Part shown: one piece after another, positions 17,175-25,968 of the stretch
Layout: every line of letters begins with the position of its first letter
How positions within the stretch are numbered: the first letter of the stretch is position 1
DNA from: Bordetella genomosp. 9
GTDB lineage: Bacteria; Pseudomonadota; Gammaproteobacteria; Burkholderiales; Burkholderiaceae_B
Direction of reading: 5' to 3'
Assembly: GCF_002261425.1 (NCBI RefSeq)
Contig: NZ_NEVJ01000002.1
Span: forward strand, 62,001-126,000
DNA: 64,000 bases
Program-made: the position numbers and the translations under genes
Notes under the pieces: model-generated
Databases searched by the model: none
What the model was told of the DNA's origin: nothing
The model's input: the letters and a program-made list of their open reading frames with translations, nothing else

Positions 17175-18143
17175 ATGGTGCTCTATCTGAACGAATCCGA
17201 CGTGCGTCAACTGTTGACCATGTCCAGGGCGGTGGAAGAAGTGGAACGCGCCTTCTCCGCGCATGGCCGCGGCAAGGCCTTCGACGTGCCCCGGCGCCGC
17301 ACGCGCCAGCCCGGCGGCCATCTGCACATCCTGCAGGCCGCCGCGCCGGAGATCGGCTACATCGGCTACAAGGCCTACTACAACAGGCCGGGCAAGCCGC
17401 TGAATACCCTGCTGCACATGATGAACCACGAGCAGGGCAATACCGAGGCGATCATCGAATCCGATTGGCTGGGCCGCATACGTACCGGGGCGGCGACTGG
17501 CGTGGCCGCGCGCTACCTGGCGCGGCAGGATGCGCGCGTCATGGGCCTGTTCGGCTACGGCCGCCATGCCCGCACGCAGCTCGAAGCCGTGTGCACCGTG
17601 CGCGGGATCGAGGAAGTCAAGGTGTTCGGACGCAACCAGGACGCCGTGCGCGCCTTCTGCGACGAGATGTCGCAGCGCGTGGCAGCGCGTCTGCGGCCCG
17701 CGGCCTCGCGGGAGGACGCCGTCCGCGGGTCGCACGTGGTCGTCACCATGACCAAGGCATCCGAACCGCTGTTCGATGGCCGTTGGCTGGAACCCGGCAC
17801 CTTCGTCGCCGCCACCGGCTCCAATGCGCTGGACCGGCGCGAGATCGATCTCGAAACCGTGCGCCGCGCGGACGTCATCGTGGTGGATTCGCGCGAGGTC
17901 GCGCAAGGCGAGTGCGGCGACCTGCTGCCGGCCTACGAGAATGGCCTGGTCTACTGGGAAGACCTGGCTGACATGGGCGGCGTGGTCACGGGCCGCTGGC
18001 CCGGCCGCACGTCCGACGACCAGATCACGCTGTTCGAATCGCACGGCATGGCGGTGCAGGACCTGTACGCCGGCGCCGTCGTCCTGGCCACCGCCCGCGA
18101 GCGGGGCATGGGCGTGCAACTCCCCATGGGGGCGGCGGGGTGA
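17175..18143 (+). CDS. Ornithine cyclodeaminase / mu-crystallin family protein
   Basis: 322-residue member of the OCD/mu-crystallin family, which includes ornithine cyclodeaminase, alanine dehydrogenase and ketimine reductases, all NAD(P)-dependent. Family landmarks are IGYKAYYN (substrate lysine), RTGAATGVAARYLAR, the Rossmann motif LFGYGRHARTQLEAV and the segment GTFVAATGSNALDRREID. The glycine motif is GYGRHA rather than the common GTGxQA. It probably belongs to the Bug/hydrolase/isomerase set upstream (84 bp gap). A TGATGC/GCATCA hairpin (18141-18159) overlaps its stop. Confidence 0.82.
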   Translation: MVLYLNESDVRQLLTMSRAVEEVERAFSAHGRGKAFDVPRRRTRQPGGHLHILQAAAPEIGYIGYKAYYNRPGKPLNTLLHMMNHEQGNTEAIIESDWLGRIRTGAATGVAARYLARQDARVMGLFGYGRHARTQLEAVCTVRGIEEVKVFGRNQDAVRAFCDEMSQRVAARLRPAASREDAVRGSHVVVTMTKASEPLFDGRWLEPGTFVAATGSNALDRREIDLETVRRADVIVVDSREVAQGECGDLLPAYENGLVYWEDLADMGGVVTGRWPGRTSDDQITLFESHGMAVQDLYAGAVVLATARERGMGVQLPMGAAG

Positions 18144-18266
18144 TGCGTTTCATGCATCAATCATCCGAATATTTGCGCTTTACTGGATAAGCGCGTTTGC
18201 GCATCATGCTGGCCGTGCCGCCCGAACCGGGCGGCGCTTCCGCTTTTATCGGGGACGAGACCAGCC

Positions 18267-19319
18267 ATGACCGCACAAGTACAAGACAATCACCTCTATA
18301 CCGAGGCAGAACTCACCGACCTGGGTACCCGGGCTTTCATGGGCTTGGGCCTGCCCGAGGCCGACGCCGCCGACGTGGTGCGCATCCTGGTGCTGGCGGA
18401 CCTGTTCGGCTTGTCCACGCATGGATTGAGCCGTATCGAATCCTATGGCGATCGCCTGCAGGTGCGGGGCATCAATGCGCGCGCCCGGATCAGCACGCAG
18501 GCGGTGGCGCCGGCGCTGCGGCTGGTCGACGGCGACAACGGTGTCGGGCCGCTGGTGGGCATGCATGCGCTGCGCGCGGCCATGGAAGCCGCCGAGTCCT
18601 GCGGCGTCGGCGTCGCCTTCGCCCGCGGCAGCAACCATTTCGGGCCGATCTCGCCCTATGGCCTGATCGCCGCGCAGGCCGGCTACGCCAGCATCATCGG
18701 CAGCAATGCAACCACCACCATCGCGCCCTGGGGCGGCAGCGACGCCAGGCTGGGCAACAGTCCGCTGGGCTTCGGCGTCCCCAATCCGGGCGGCGATCCT
18801 TTCCTGCTGGACATGGCCATGAGCGTGGTGGCGCGCGCCAAGATCCGTAACGCGCTGAAGGCCGGCCAGGCCATACCCGATACCTGGGCCACCGACGCCG
18901 GCGGTCGTCCCACCACCGATCCCAAGGCGGCCCTGGACGGCTTCCTGCTGCCCATCGGCGGACACAAGGGCTATGGGCTGGCGCTGCTGGTGGACATGTT
19001 CTCCGGCGTACTCGCCAACGCCGCCTACCTGACGCACGTGAAGTCCTGGGTGGACGCGCCGGACGAGCCGCAGAACCTGGGCCATTTCTTCATCCTGATC
19101 GACACGCGCAAGCTGGGTTCGACGCAATGGCTGGCCCAGCGCATGAACGATTTCGCCGCCATCCTGCACGAGAGTCCGCCGGCCGACCCCGCGCGGCCGG
19201 TCATCGTCCCGGGCGAGATCGAGCTGGGCAAGATGGCGCGCCAGCGCCGCGAAGGCATCGCGCTGGACGCGGCGACGGTGGCGCTGCTGCAGCAGCACGC
19301 CGCCAAGGCGTCCGCGTAG
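18267..19319 (+). CDS. Ldh family NAD(P)-dependent oxidoreductase (malate/L-lactate dehydrogenase type)
   Basis: 350-residue member of the MdlDH/Ldh2 family (YlbC, YiaK, ComC, DpkA), a fold unrelated to classical lactate dehydrogenase, oxidising 2-hydroxy acids or reducing 2-oxo or ketimine acids. The conserved STHGLSR (about residues 51-57), GSNHFGPIS (about 122-130) and GGHKGYGLALLVD are all visible. GGGGACGAG precedes the ATG. Followed by a Bug gene after a repeat-rich 99 bp spacer. Confidence 0.87.
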   Translation: MTAQVQDNHLYTEAELTDLGTRAFMGLGLPEADAADVVRILVLADLFGLSTHGLSRIESYGDRLQVRGINARARISTQAVAPALRLVDGDNGVGPLVGMHALRAAMEAAESCGVGVAFARGSNHFGPISPYGLIAAQAGYASIIGSNATTTIAPWGGSDARLGNSPLGFGVPNPGGDPFLLDMAMSVVARAKIRNALKAGQAIPDTWATDAGGRPTTDPKAALDGFLLPIGGHKGYGLALLVDMFSGVLANAAYLTHVKSWVDAPDEPQNLGHFFILIDTRKLGSTQWLAQRMNDFAAILHESPPADPARPVIVPGEIELGKMARQRREGIALDAATVALLQQHAAKASA

Positions 19320-19322
19320 GAC

Positions 19323-19404
19323 ATAAAGCCCGCGTTCACGCGGGCGGCGTCGAAAAGCGATAAAGCCCGCTCGCCCGCGTAAACGCGGACAGCGTCGAAA
19401 AAGC
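19323..19404 (+). repeat. Tandem intercistronic repeat with two GC hairpins
   Basis: Two imperfect copies of ATAAAGCCCGC...GCGTCGAAAAAGC (19323-19359 and 19360-19404) stand head to tail between the Ldh and Bug genes. Each holds a hairpin: CCCGCG-TTCA-CGCGGG (19329-19344) and CCGCG-TAAA-CGCGG (19375-19388). A third ATAA begins the Shine-Dalgarno ATAAGGAG of the Bug gene. The unit may stabilise or partly terminate the transcript. Confidence 0.6.
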
Positions 19405-19418
19405 ATAAGGAGACAGCA

Positions 19419-20408
19419 ATGTGGAAGACCATGGGCAGGCTGGTCCTGTTCGCGCTGGCCCTGCCGTGCATGCATGCGCAGGCGCTGGCCGCCGAGGCCG
19501 GCAACTATCCGAACAAGCCGATACGCGTGATCGTGCCCTACGTGGCGGGCGGCGCGGCCGACATCACCGCGCGCGTCATCGCGCAGAAGATGTCGGTCAG
19601 CATGGGCGTGGCGTTGGTGGTGGAGAACAAGCCGGGCGCCAACGGCATGATAGGCACCGACTTCGTCGCCAAGGCGCAGCCGGATGGCTATACGCTGCTG
19701 CTGGACGCCAGCGGGCCGTTGGTGGTGAATCCCTCTCTTTACGCGCGCAAGACCCCTTACGACCCCGTCAAGGACTTCGCGCCCATCTCGCAGATCGCCA
19801 GCTACCAATACGTGCTGGTCGTCCCGCAGAAATCCCCGATACGCAGCCTGGATGACCTGATCGCGCAGGCGCGCGCCCACCCGGGCCAGCTCAGCTACGG
19901 ATCGGCGGGCGTCGGCGCCGGCGGCCATCTGGCGGGCGAGCTGCTGGCGTTGACGACGCACACCCAGATGACGCATGTGCCGTACAAAGGCAACGCACAG
20001 GCCTTGACCGACGTGCTGAGCGGCCAGCTGTCGTTCACCTTCGATACGGTGGTGACGTCCGCGCCGCAGATCCAGGGCGGCCGACTGCGTCCGTTCGCGG
20101 TCTCGGGTCCGCGTCGCGCCGCCGTGCTGCCTGATGTCCCGACCATGGAAGAGCTGGGCTATAAAGGTTTCTCGGTCACCCAGTTCCAGGGCATGCTGGC
20201 GCCGGCCGGTACCGATCCGCGCATCGTCGGGCGCCTGCATGACGAAGTGGTCAAGGCATCGCGCGACCCCGACGTCGTGCGCAAGCTGGTGACGGAAGGC
20301 GGCAACGATATGGTGGCGGGCACGCCCGAGCAGTTCGCCGCGCAGATCCGTTCGGACCTGGAGCTTTACCGGCGGCTGATCGAGGATGCCGGCATACCCA
20401 AGCAATAG
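19419..20408 (+). CDS. Bug family tripartite tricarboxylate transporter receptor
   Basis: 329-residue TctC/Bug receptor. Signal peptide ends near residue 26 (ALAAEA), then VIVPYVAGGAADITAR (AA in place of the usual PGGxxD glycine), VVENKPGANGMIGTDFVA, QPDGYTLLL and LPDVPTMEELGYKG. AAGGAGAC precedes the start. Lies between the Ldh dehydrogenase and the MBL-fold hydrolase; those three are likely one transcription unit. Confidence 0.9.
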   Translation: MWKTMGRLVLFALALPCMHAQALAAEAGNYPNKPIRVIVPYVAGGAADITARVIAQKMSVSMGVALVVENKPGANGMIGTDFVAKAQPDGYTLLLDASGPLVVNPSLYARKTPYDPVKDFAPISQIASYQYVLVVPQKSPIRSLDDLIAQARAHPGQLSYGSAGVGAGGHLAGELLALTTHTQMTHVPYKGNAQALTDVLSGQLSFTFDTVVTSAPQIQGGRLRPFAVSGPRRAAVLPDVPTMEELGYKGFSVTQFQGMLAPAGTDPRIVGRLHDEVVKASRDPDVVRKLVTEGGNDMVAGTPEQFAAQIRSDLELYRRLIEDAGIPKQ

Positions 20409-20460
20409 GCCCGGACGGGCACGGAACGCGGCCGCCACCTGGCCGGAACGGAGCGTAGAC

Positions 20461-21231
20461 ATGTACCAACTGGATGTCCTGATCAACGGCTATCCCGGGC
20501 GCAGCCTGTTTCACGGCACCCTGGGGTGGAGCACCACCACGCTGTTGCGTGGCGAAGGCCGCAATATCCTGGTGGACGTCGGCGCCTTCGGCGCCCGTCA
20601 TCTGCTGAAGCAGCAGCTGACCGAATTGCGCATGGACGCCGCCGACATCACCGACGTGGTGCTGACGCATGCGCACTACGATCATTCGGTCAACTTCACC
20701 CTGTTCCCCAATGCCACCGTGTGGATCGGCGATCGTGAACTGGCGTGGGCGGCGGCGCAGCCGCCCGGATTCGATCCGCTGCCGGAACTGTATGTGCGCG
20801 AATTGACCGTGTCGCCGCGCGTGCGCCGCATCGCGGACGGCGAACAATTCCTGCCGGGCTTCACCGCCATCGTCGCGCCGGGCCACACGCCGGGCCATCT
20901 GCTGTTCACCGTGTCCGGCGCCGCGCAGCCGCTGCTGTTCACCGGCGATGCCGCCAAGAATCGCGCCGAGCTGCTCAGCATGAGCGTCAACGACACGTAT
21001 GATATGCAGGCCAGCCGCGCGACGCTGGCGCTGATCTGGACGACCTGGCGACGGCTGCCCGATACGTTGCTGATTCCTGGCCACGACCTCTGCATGCGCC
21101 TGGACGACGCGGGCCAGCCGGTCTATGTCGGCGAGCGGCGCGCGGCCATGAAAGCCTGGTTTGGCGAAGACCTGCAGCCCACCGTCATCGACCTATGCTG
21201 CGGCGGCGAGACCGCCCGCTATAGCGCCTGA
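20461..21231 (+). CDS. MBL-fold metallo-hydrolase
   Basis: 256-residue metallo-beta-lactamase-fold hydrolase. The zinc motif HxHxDH is present as THAHYDH (about residues 85-91), followed by PGHTPGH, GDAAKNR and the final histidine in IPGHD. Members hydrolyse thioesters, lactones or similar bonds in the cytoplasm; there is no signal peptide. ATG 20461 with GGAACGGAGC upstream. In the Ldh/Bug gene group, so a lactone or ester hydrolase step of that pathway is plausible. Confidence 0.85.
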   Translation: MYQLDVLINGYPGRSLFHGTLGWSTTTLLRGEGRNILVDVGAFGARHLLKQQLTELRMDAADITDVVLTHAHYDHSVNFTLFPNATVWIGDRELAWAAAQPPGFDPLPELYVRELTVSPRVRRIADGEQFLPGFTAIVAPGHTPGHLLFTVSGAAQPLLFTGDAAKNRAELLSMSVNDTYDMQASRATLALIWTTWRRLPDTLLIPGHDLCMRLDDAGQPVYVGERRAAMKAWFGEDLQPTVIDLCCGGETARYSA

Positions 21232-21307
21232 CGCGCGGGCTGCGCAAGCGCTCGCGGCTGGCCGCGAGTCCGGTTCACCACACGACCCATTTTTCGAGAG
21301 ATCCGCT

Positions 21308-22045
21308 ATGCCGCTCGATCCGCAAGTCCTGCAGACGTTCATTCCCACCGGCCGCCTGCGCGCGTCCATCAATGTCGGCAATCCCATCCTGGCGCGCCGC
21401 GACGACGGCCCCGGAGGCGCCGCCGGCGTCTCCGTGGACCTGGCGCGCGCCTTCGCCAAGCGGTTGGGCGTGGAGCTGGAACTGGTGGTCTTCGACAGCG
21501 CCGGCAAATCGGTGGACGCCGTCACGGCGGAACAGGCCGATATCGGCTTCTTCGCCATCGACCCCGTGCGCGGCGCCGGCATCGACTTCACCGACGCCTA
21601 TGTGCTGATCGAGGGCGCCTATCTGGTGCGTGAAGATTCGCCGCTGCGCGACCGCGCCGAAGTCGACCGCCCCGGCACGCGGGTGACGGTGGGCAAGGGC
21701 AGCGCCTATGACCTGTACCTGACGCGCGAGCTCAAGCAGGCCGAGATCGTCCGTGCGCCGACGTCGCCCGCCGTGGTGGATTTTTTCGTGGCCGAGAAAA
21801 CCGAGGTCGCGGCCGGGGTCAAGCAGCAGCTGGAAGCCGATATGCAGCGCGTGCCGGGCCTGCGCCTGCTGCCCGGAAGCTTCATGGTGATTCGCCAGGC
21901 GATGGGCCTGCCCAAGGGACGGGGCGACGCTGCCGCCAACGAGCTGCGCGCCTTCGTCGAGGAAATGAAGGCGAGCGGTTTCGTCGCGGATGCGCTGCAG
22001 CGCCACAAGATCGAGGGCGCCGCGGTCGCGCCGCCGGCTGCCTGA
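21308..22045 (+). CDS. Family-3 solute-binding-protein-like protein without signal peptide
   Basis: 245-residue protein with the fold of amino-acid ABC binding proteins (SBP_bac_3): GRLRASINVGNPI, GVSVDLARAFAKRLGVELELV, ADIGFFAIDPVRGAGIDFTDAYVLIEGAYLV and VTVGKGSAYDLYLTREL. It starts MPLDPQVLQTF and has no hydrophobic leader, and no ABC permease or ATPase is nearby. The in-frame upstream extension is also not signal-like. It may therefore be cytoplasmic: a dehydratase-like enzyme (cyclohexadienyl dehydratase shares the fold) or a ligand sensor. It is last in the Ldh-Bug-MBL group. Confidence 0.75.
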   Translation: MPLDPQVLQTFIPTGRLRASINVGNPILARRDDGPGGAAGVSVDLARAFAKRLGVELELVVFDSAGKSVDAVTAEQADIGFFAIDPVRGAGIDFTDAYVLIEGAYLVREDSPLRDRAEVDRPGTRVTVGKGSAYDLYLTRELKQAEIVRAPTSPAVVDFFVAEKTEVAAGVKQQLEADMQRVPGLRLLPGSFMVIRQAMGLPKGRGDAAANELRAFVEEMKASGFVADALQRHKIEGAAVAPPAA

Positions 22046-22080
22046 CCCCAACCCGCCCGCCCGCGCGGCGCCCGGCCTGC

Positions 22081-22971
22081 TCAGCGCGGCGCGGGCGGTA
22101 TTTCCGCCACGCGGCCGATGAAGGCGTCCAGCGCGGGATTGTCATGCCGTTCGCGCCAGGCCAGGTAAAGCTCGGCGTGCAGCCTGTTCTGCGCCAGCGG
22201 CAGGAAGGACACGCCGTCCAGGCGCAGTTCGCGCGCGGACGCCGGCACCAGGCCCGCGCCCAGTCCCGCGCGCACCAGGCCCAGCAGCGTGTGCGTCTGC
22301 CCCGCGTACTGGACGTAGTCGGGCTCCACGCCGGCCAGCGTCAGCGCGGCGGCGATGCGATCGTAGAAGTACTTGCCTTCGCTGGGCGCATAAGCCACGA
22401 AGGGCTGCCGGTGCAGCGCCCGCAGCGGCATGGCCTTGTGGGCCAGCAGCGGCGATTTGCGCGGAACGGCCACCACCATGGGTTCGCGCTGGATCAGGTG
22501 GTGCGCCAGGCCGTCCTGCCGCGGCAGATGACGCGCGAGGATGGCGTCGAGTTCGCCCGCCACCAGCAGCCGGCCCAGGTCCGTGGACACGCGTTCGCGC
22601 AGATCGATGGCCACGTCCGGCAGAACCTTGCCGGCCTTCATGACCCAGTCGGGCACCAGGCGGTAGGCCGCCACCGCGGTGAACCCCAGGGTGATGTGTC
22701 CCGCCTCGCCGCCGGAGGCCCGCCGCGCGGTGGATGCCGCCCGAACCGAATAGGCCAGCAGATGGCGCGCATCGCGCAGGAAGTTGCGGCCGGCGGAAGT
22801 CAGCGTGACCACGCGGCTGCTGCGCTCCAGCAGCGTGACGCCCAGGCTCTGCTCCAGCAACTGGATCTGCCGGCTGAGCGGCGGCTGCGTCATGCACAGG
22901 CGCGCGGCGGCGCGGCCGAAGTGCAGCTCCTCCGCGACCGCGACGAAGCATTCGAGTTGGCGCAATTCCAT
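22081..22971 (-). CDS. LysR family transcriptional regulator
   Basis: 296-residue LysR-type regulator. Clear N-terminal HTH (MELRQLECFVAVAEELHFGR, LCMTQPPLSRQIQLLEQSLG) of the CatR/BenM-like subgroup and an effector-binding domain from about residue 90. It is divergent from a Bug gene at 23086 with 114 bp between, the usual layout for control of the Bug and 2-hydroxyacid dehydrogenase genes; the intergenic AT-rich stretch ATAAGCC...TATTTAT would hold the T-N11-A sites. Confidence 0.9.
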   Translation of the reverse strand: MELRQLECFVAVAEELHFGRAAARLCMTQPPLSRQIQLLEQSLGVTLLERSSRVVTLTSAGRNFLRDARHLLAYSVRAASTARRASGGEAGHITLGFTAVAAYRLVPDWVMKAGKVLPDVAIDLRERVSTDLGRLLVAGELDAILARHLPRQDGLAHHLIQREPMVVAVPRKSPLLAHKAMPLRALHRQPFVAYAPSEGKYFYDRIAAALTLAGVEPDYVQYAGQTHTLLGLVRAGLGAGLVPASARELRLDGVSFLPLAQNRLHAELYLAWRERHDNPALDAFIGRVAEIPPAPR

Positions 22972-23085
22972 CGATATAAGCCTTGTATTGATCGTTGCTA
23001 TTTATAGCTCGATTGCGCTGCGCGCCGCGCTTCCTTCCTATACTGGTCCGCATAACGAAGCCGGACCAGAACCGGAGGAGACGAC

Positions 23086-24081
23086 ATGAAGATTTCAACG
23101 CGAGCCCGTCGCGCCATGGCTGCGTGCGCCGCCGTGGCCCTGGCCGTCGCGGTGGCGCTGGTGCCCGGCACGGCCGCCGCCGACGATTTTCCCTCACGGC
23201 CCATCAGCCTGATCGTGCCTTTCTCGCCGGGCGGCGGCACCGACATTTCCGCGCGGCTGCTGGCGGTGGCACTGGGCCAGCGGCTGAACGAATCCGTGGT
23301 GGTCGACAACCGCCCCGGCGCTGGCGGGCAGATCGCCGCCGACCTGGTCGCGCGCGCCGCGCCCGACGGCTACACGCTGCTCTTCGCCAATTCCGGCATG
23401 CTGGCCATCAACCCCTGGCTGTACAAGCTGCACAGCGATCCCGCCAAGGCGTTCGTCCCGGTGTCCATGTTTTCGGACCTGCCCTTCGTGCTGGTGGTCC
23501 CGCCGACGCTGCCGGTCAACTCCGTGGCCGACCTGGTGAAGCTGGCGAAATCGCAGCCGGGCGCGCACACCTTCGCAAGTTCGGGCACGGGCGGGGCGCC
23601 GCATCTGGCGGGCGAGATCTTCCAGCAGGCGACCGGCGTCCAACTGACCCACGTCCCCTACAAAGGCGGCGGTCCGGCCATGACCGACCTGATGGCGGGC
23701 CGCGTCGATATGCTGTTCGCGTCGGTGCTGGAGACGGTGACCTACGTCAACGCCGGCAAGCTGCGCGCGCTGGCGGTGACGGGACCGGAGCGCTCGCCCG
23801 TGATGCCGGACGTGCCCACGCTGGACCAGGCCGGGGTGCACAATGCGCAGACAGGGTCGTGGACGGCGGTGCTGGCGCCGGCTGGCACGCCGCCGGCAAT
23901 CGTCGATAAACTGTCGCTCGCGATCCGTCAGGTGGCGGAGCTGCCGGACGTCAAGGAAAAGCTGATTTCCCAGGGCGCCGTGCCGCACGGTTCGACGCCG
24001 CAGGAGCTGGCCCGGCTTGCCGCCCAGGAACGCGCCCGCTATGGCGACATCATCAAATTGCGCAACCTGCGCGTCGATTAG
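23086..24081 (+). CDS. Bug family tripartite tricarboxylate transporter receptor
   Basis: 331-residue TctC/Bug receptor. Signal peptide about residues 1-27 (cleavage near GTAAA), then LIVPFSPGGGTDISAR, VVVDNRPGAGGQIAADLVA, APDGYTLLFANSG and MPDVPTLDQAG. GGAGGAGAC precedes the ATG. Divergent from the LysR gene and followed 35 bp later by the 2-hydroxyacid dehydrogenase gene, so a hydroxy- or keto-acid ligand is likely. Confidence 0.9.
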   Translation: MKISTRARRAMAACAAVALAVAVALVPGTAAADDFPSRPISLIVPFSPGGGTDISARLLAVALGQRLNESVVVDNRPGAGGQIAADLVARAAPDGYTLLFANSGMLAINPWLYKLHSDPAKAFVPVSMFSDLPFVLVVPPTLPVNSVADLVKLAKSQPGAHTFASSGTGGAPHLAGEIFQQATGVQLTHVPYKGGGPAMTDLMAGRVDMLFASVLETVTYVNAGKLRALAVTGPERSPVMPDVPTLDQAGVHNAQTGSWTAVLAPAGTPPAIVDKLSLAIRQVAELPDVKEKLISQGAVPHGSTPQELARLAAQERARYGDIIKLRNLRVD

Positions 24082-24116
24082 GAGACGCGGGCTGCGTCCC
24101 ACATGCGAAACGAGAC

Positions 24117-25127
24117 ATGCCTACCGCTGCTACAGATGCCGTGAACCACAATGCCGATAGCCGCAGCGACGGCGCGGATGGCGCGCCCGCCGACATCCTC
24201 ATTGCCGGACCCTTGCTGCCCGAGCTCATGCAGCGCATCGAAGCGAAGTATCGTGTGCATCGCTGGTGGGAGGTCGCCGACACAGCGGCATTCCTGCAGG
24301 CCCATGGCGGCTCCATACGCGGCATCGCCACCAGCGGCCGCTGGGGCGCCACGCGGGCCATGATCGAATCGCTGCCCGCGCTGGAAGCGATCGTCAGCTT
24401 CGGCGTGGGTATCGACCCCATCGATATGGAAGCCGCGCGGCAGCACGGTGTGGTGGTGACCAACACGCCCGGGGTGCTGGACGATTGCGTGGCCGATACC
24501 GCGCTGGCCCTGATGCTGGCCGTGTCGCGGCGCATCTGCGAGCTCGATCGTTTCGTGCGCGCGGGCCGGTGGCGCAGCGAAACCCCGCCGATGGGCCGCA
24601 AGCTGGGCGGCCGGCGCTGCGGCATCCTGGGGCTGGGCAACATCGGCCGCCAGATCGCCCGCCGGGCCGAGGCCTTCGGCATGGACATCGCGTACCACAA
24701 CCGTTCGCCGCGCAAGGATGTGCCTGCGCACTTCATGTACTGCGAGGATATCCACGCCCTGGCCGAGGCCAGCGACGTCCTGGTGCTCGCCGTGCCGGGT
24801 GGTGCCGGCACGCAGCGCGTGGTCGATGCCGCGGTGCTCGACGCCCTGGGCCCGCAAGGCATACTGGTGAACGTCGCCCGCGGCAGCGTGGTGGACCAGG
24901 ACGCGCTGGTGTGCGCGCTGCGCGAAGGGCGGCTGGGCGGGGCCGGCCTGGATGTCTTCGAGAACGAGCCGGACGTCCCGGACGCGCTGTGCGCGATGGA
25001 TCAGGTCGTGCTGTCGCCGCACATCGGCAGCAGCACGGTGGAAACCCGCCAGGCCATGGCCGACCTGGTCATGGCGAACCTGGACGGATGGTTCGAGCGG
25101 CGGCGTCCCCTGACGCCCGTCGCATAG
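24117..25127 (+). CDS. D-2-hydroxyacid dehydrogenase (GyaR/GhrB-like)
   Basis: 336-residue NAD(P)-dependent D-2-hydroxyacid dehydrogenase, glyoxylate/hydroxypyruvate reductase type. NAD motif GLGNIGRQIARRAEAFGM, catalytic Arg in NVARGSVVDQDAL, Glu in FENEPDVP and His in LSPHIGSSTVE are all present. The first 25 residues are a poorly conserved, Asp/Ala-rich extension. Co-oriented with the Bug gene upstream and probably in its operon. Converges on the anti-sigma gene with a 10 bp gap. Confidence 0.88.
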   Translation: MPTAATDAVNHNADSRSDGADGAPADILIAGPLLPELMQRIEAKYRVHRWWEVADTAAFLQAHGGSIRGIATSGRWGATRAMIESLPALEAIVSFGVGIDPIDMEAARQHGVVVTNTPGVLDDCVADTALALMLAVSRRICELDRFVRAGRWRSETPPMGRKLGGRRCGILGLGNIGRQIARRAEAFGMDIAYHNRSPRKDVPAHFMYCEDIHALAEASDVLVLAVPGGAGTQRVVDAAVLDALGPQGILVNVARGSVVDQDALVCALREGRLGGAGLDVFENEPDVPDALCAMDQVVLSPHIGSSTVETRQAMADLVMANLDGWFERRRPLTPVA

Positions 25128-25137
25128 GCGGTCCTGC

Positions 25138-25968
25138 CTAGCGCGGAAACAGCTGGTCGTACACGTCGCCGGCCAGGGCCTGCAACTGGCTCGCCGGCAG
25201 ATCGCCGTTCAAGGCATAGCCGTAGCCGTTTTCCACCCAGTAGAAGGCGGTGCCGCTGGCGGACTGGACCGAGCGGAAGGCGGTTTCCCCGGGCGCCACG
25301 CCGGTGGGAAAGACCGCGACGTAAAGGGTCACACGGCGGCCGCGCTCATCCTCGTACATGAACTGCGCGCGGGCCAGCGCGGCCTTGGCCGCATCCTGCC
25401 CGACGGTCTCGCCGGGCAGCAGCCGGCCTCCCAGCAGGCGGAAGCCGCGATCCTGCAGCACCGGCGCGGCCAGGGGACGGCCCAGGCGCCGGCGCAGCCA
25501 TTGCACCAGATGCGCTTCTTCCTGCGCGCCGACTTCGACGGGGTGCCGCACTTCCGGCGAGAACACCGCATATGCCGCCGCCGCGTCGCGCACGAACTGC
25601 GGCGTGGCCGACGCCGCGGCGATGGTGGGGGCGGCGCCGCGGACGCCCGTTGCCTGCCAGGCGCGCATGCCGGCCGCGCCCGCCACCACCAGCAGCATGG
25701 CGGCGCATGCCTGGAGCCAGGGATTCCAGCGCCGGCGGCCGTGGCGCATCACCGTGTTGGCCAGGGCGGCGGGCGCCGGCCCGATGTCGGTGGCGTGATG
25801 CAGGCGGCGCAGCGCGAAGCGCTGGGCATGCCAATGCGCGACGCGCACCGCGGCGTCGGGATGGCGCCTGAGATGCTGCAACACCGCGGCGACCCGGGAC
25901 GCGTCCAATTGGCCGTCGACGAAGGCGTGCAGGTCGTCATCGGAGACAGGGGCGTCGGTTTCCATCAT
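25138..25968 (-). CDS. Membrane-bound anti-sigma factor
   Basis: 276-residue single-pass membrane protein. The N-terminal 75 residues are a typical anti-sigma domain (DDDLHAFVDGQLDASR, LRRHPDAAVRVAHWHAQR), without the HxxxCxxC zinc motif of the ZAS group. A transmembrane helix spans about 84-104, leaving a C-terminal periplasmic domain of about 170 residues. Its start ATGATG overlaps the stop of the ECF sigma gene, so one sequesters the other. Alternative start one codon later. Confidence 0.83.
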   Translation of the reverse strand: MMETDAPVSDDDLHAFVDGQLDASRVAAVLQHLRRHPDAAVRVAHWHAQRFALRRLHHATDIGPAPAALANTVMRHGRRRWNPWLQACAAMLLVVAGAAGMRAWQATGVRGAAPTIAAASATPQFVRDAAAAYAVFSPEVRHPVEVGAQEEAHLVQWLRRRLGRPLAAPVLQDRGFRLLGGRLLPGETVGQDAAKAALARAQFMYEDERGRRVTLYVAVFPTGVAPGETAFRSVQSASGTAFYWVENGYGYALNGDLPASQLQALAGDVYDQLFPR

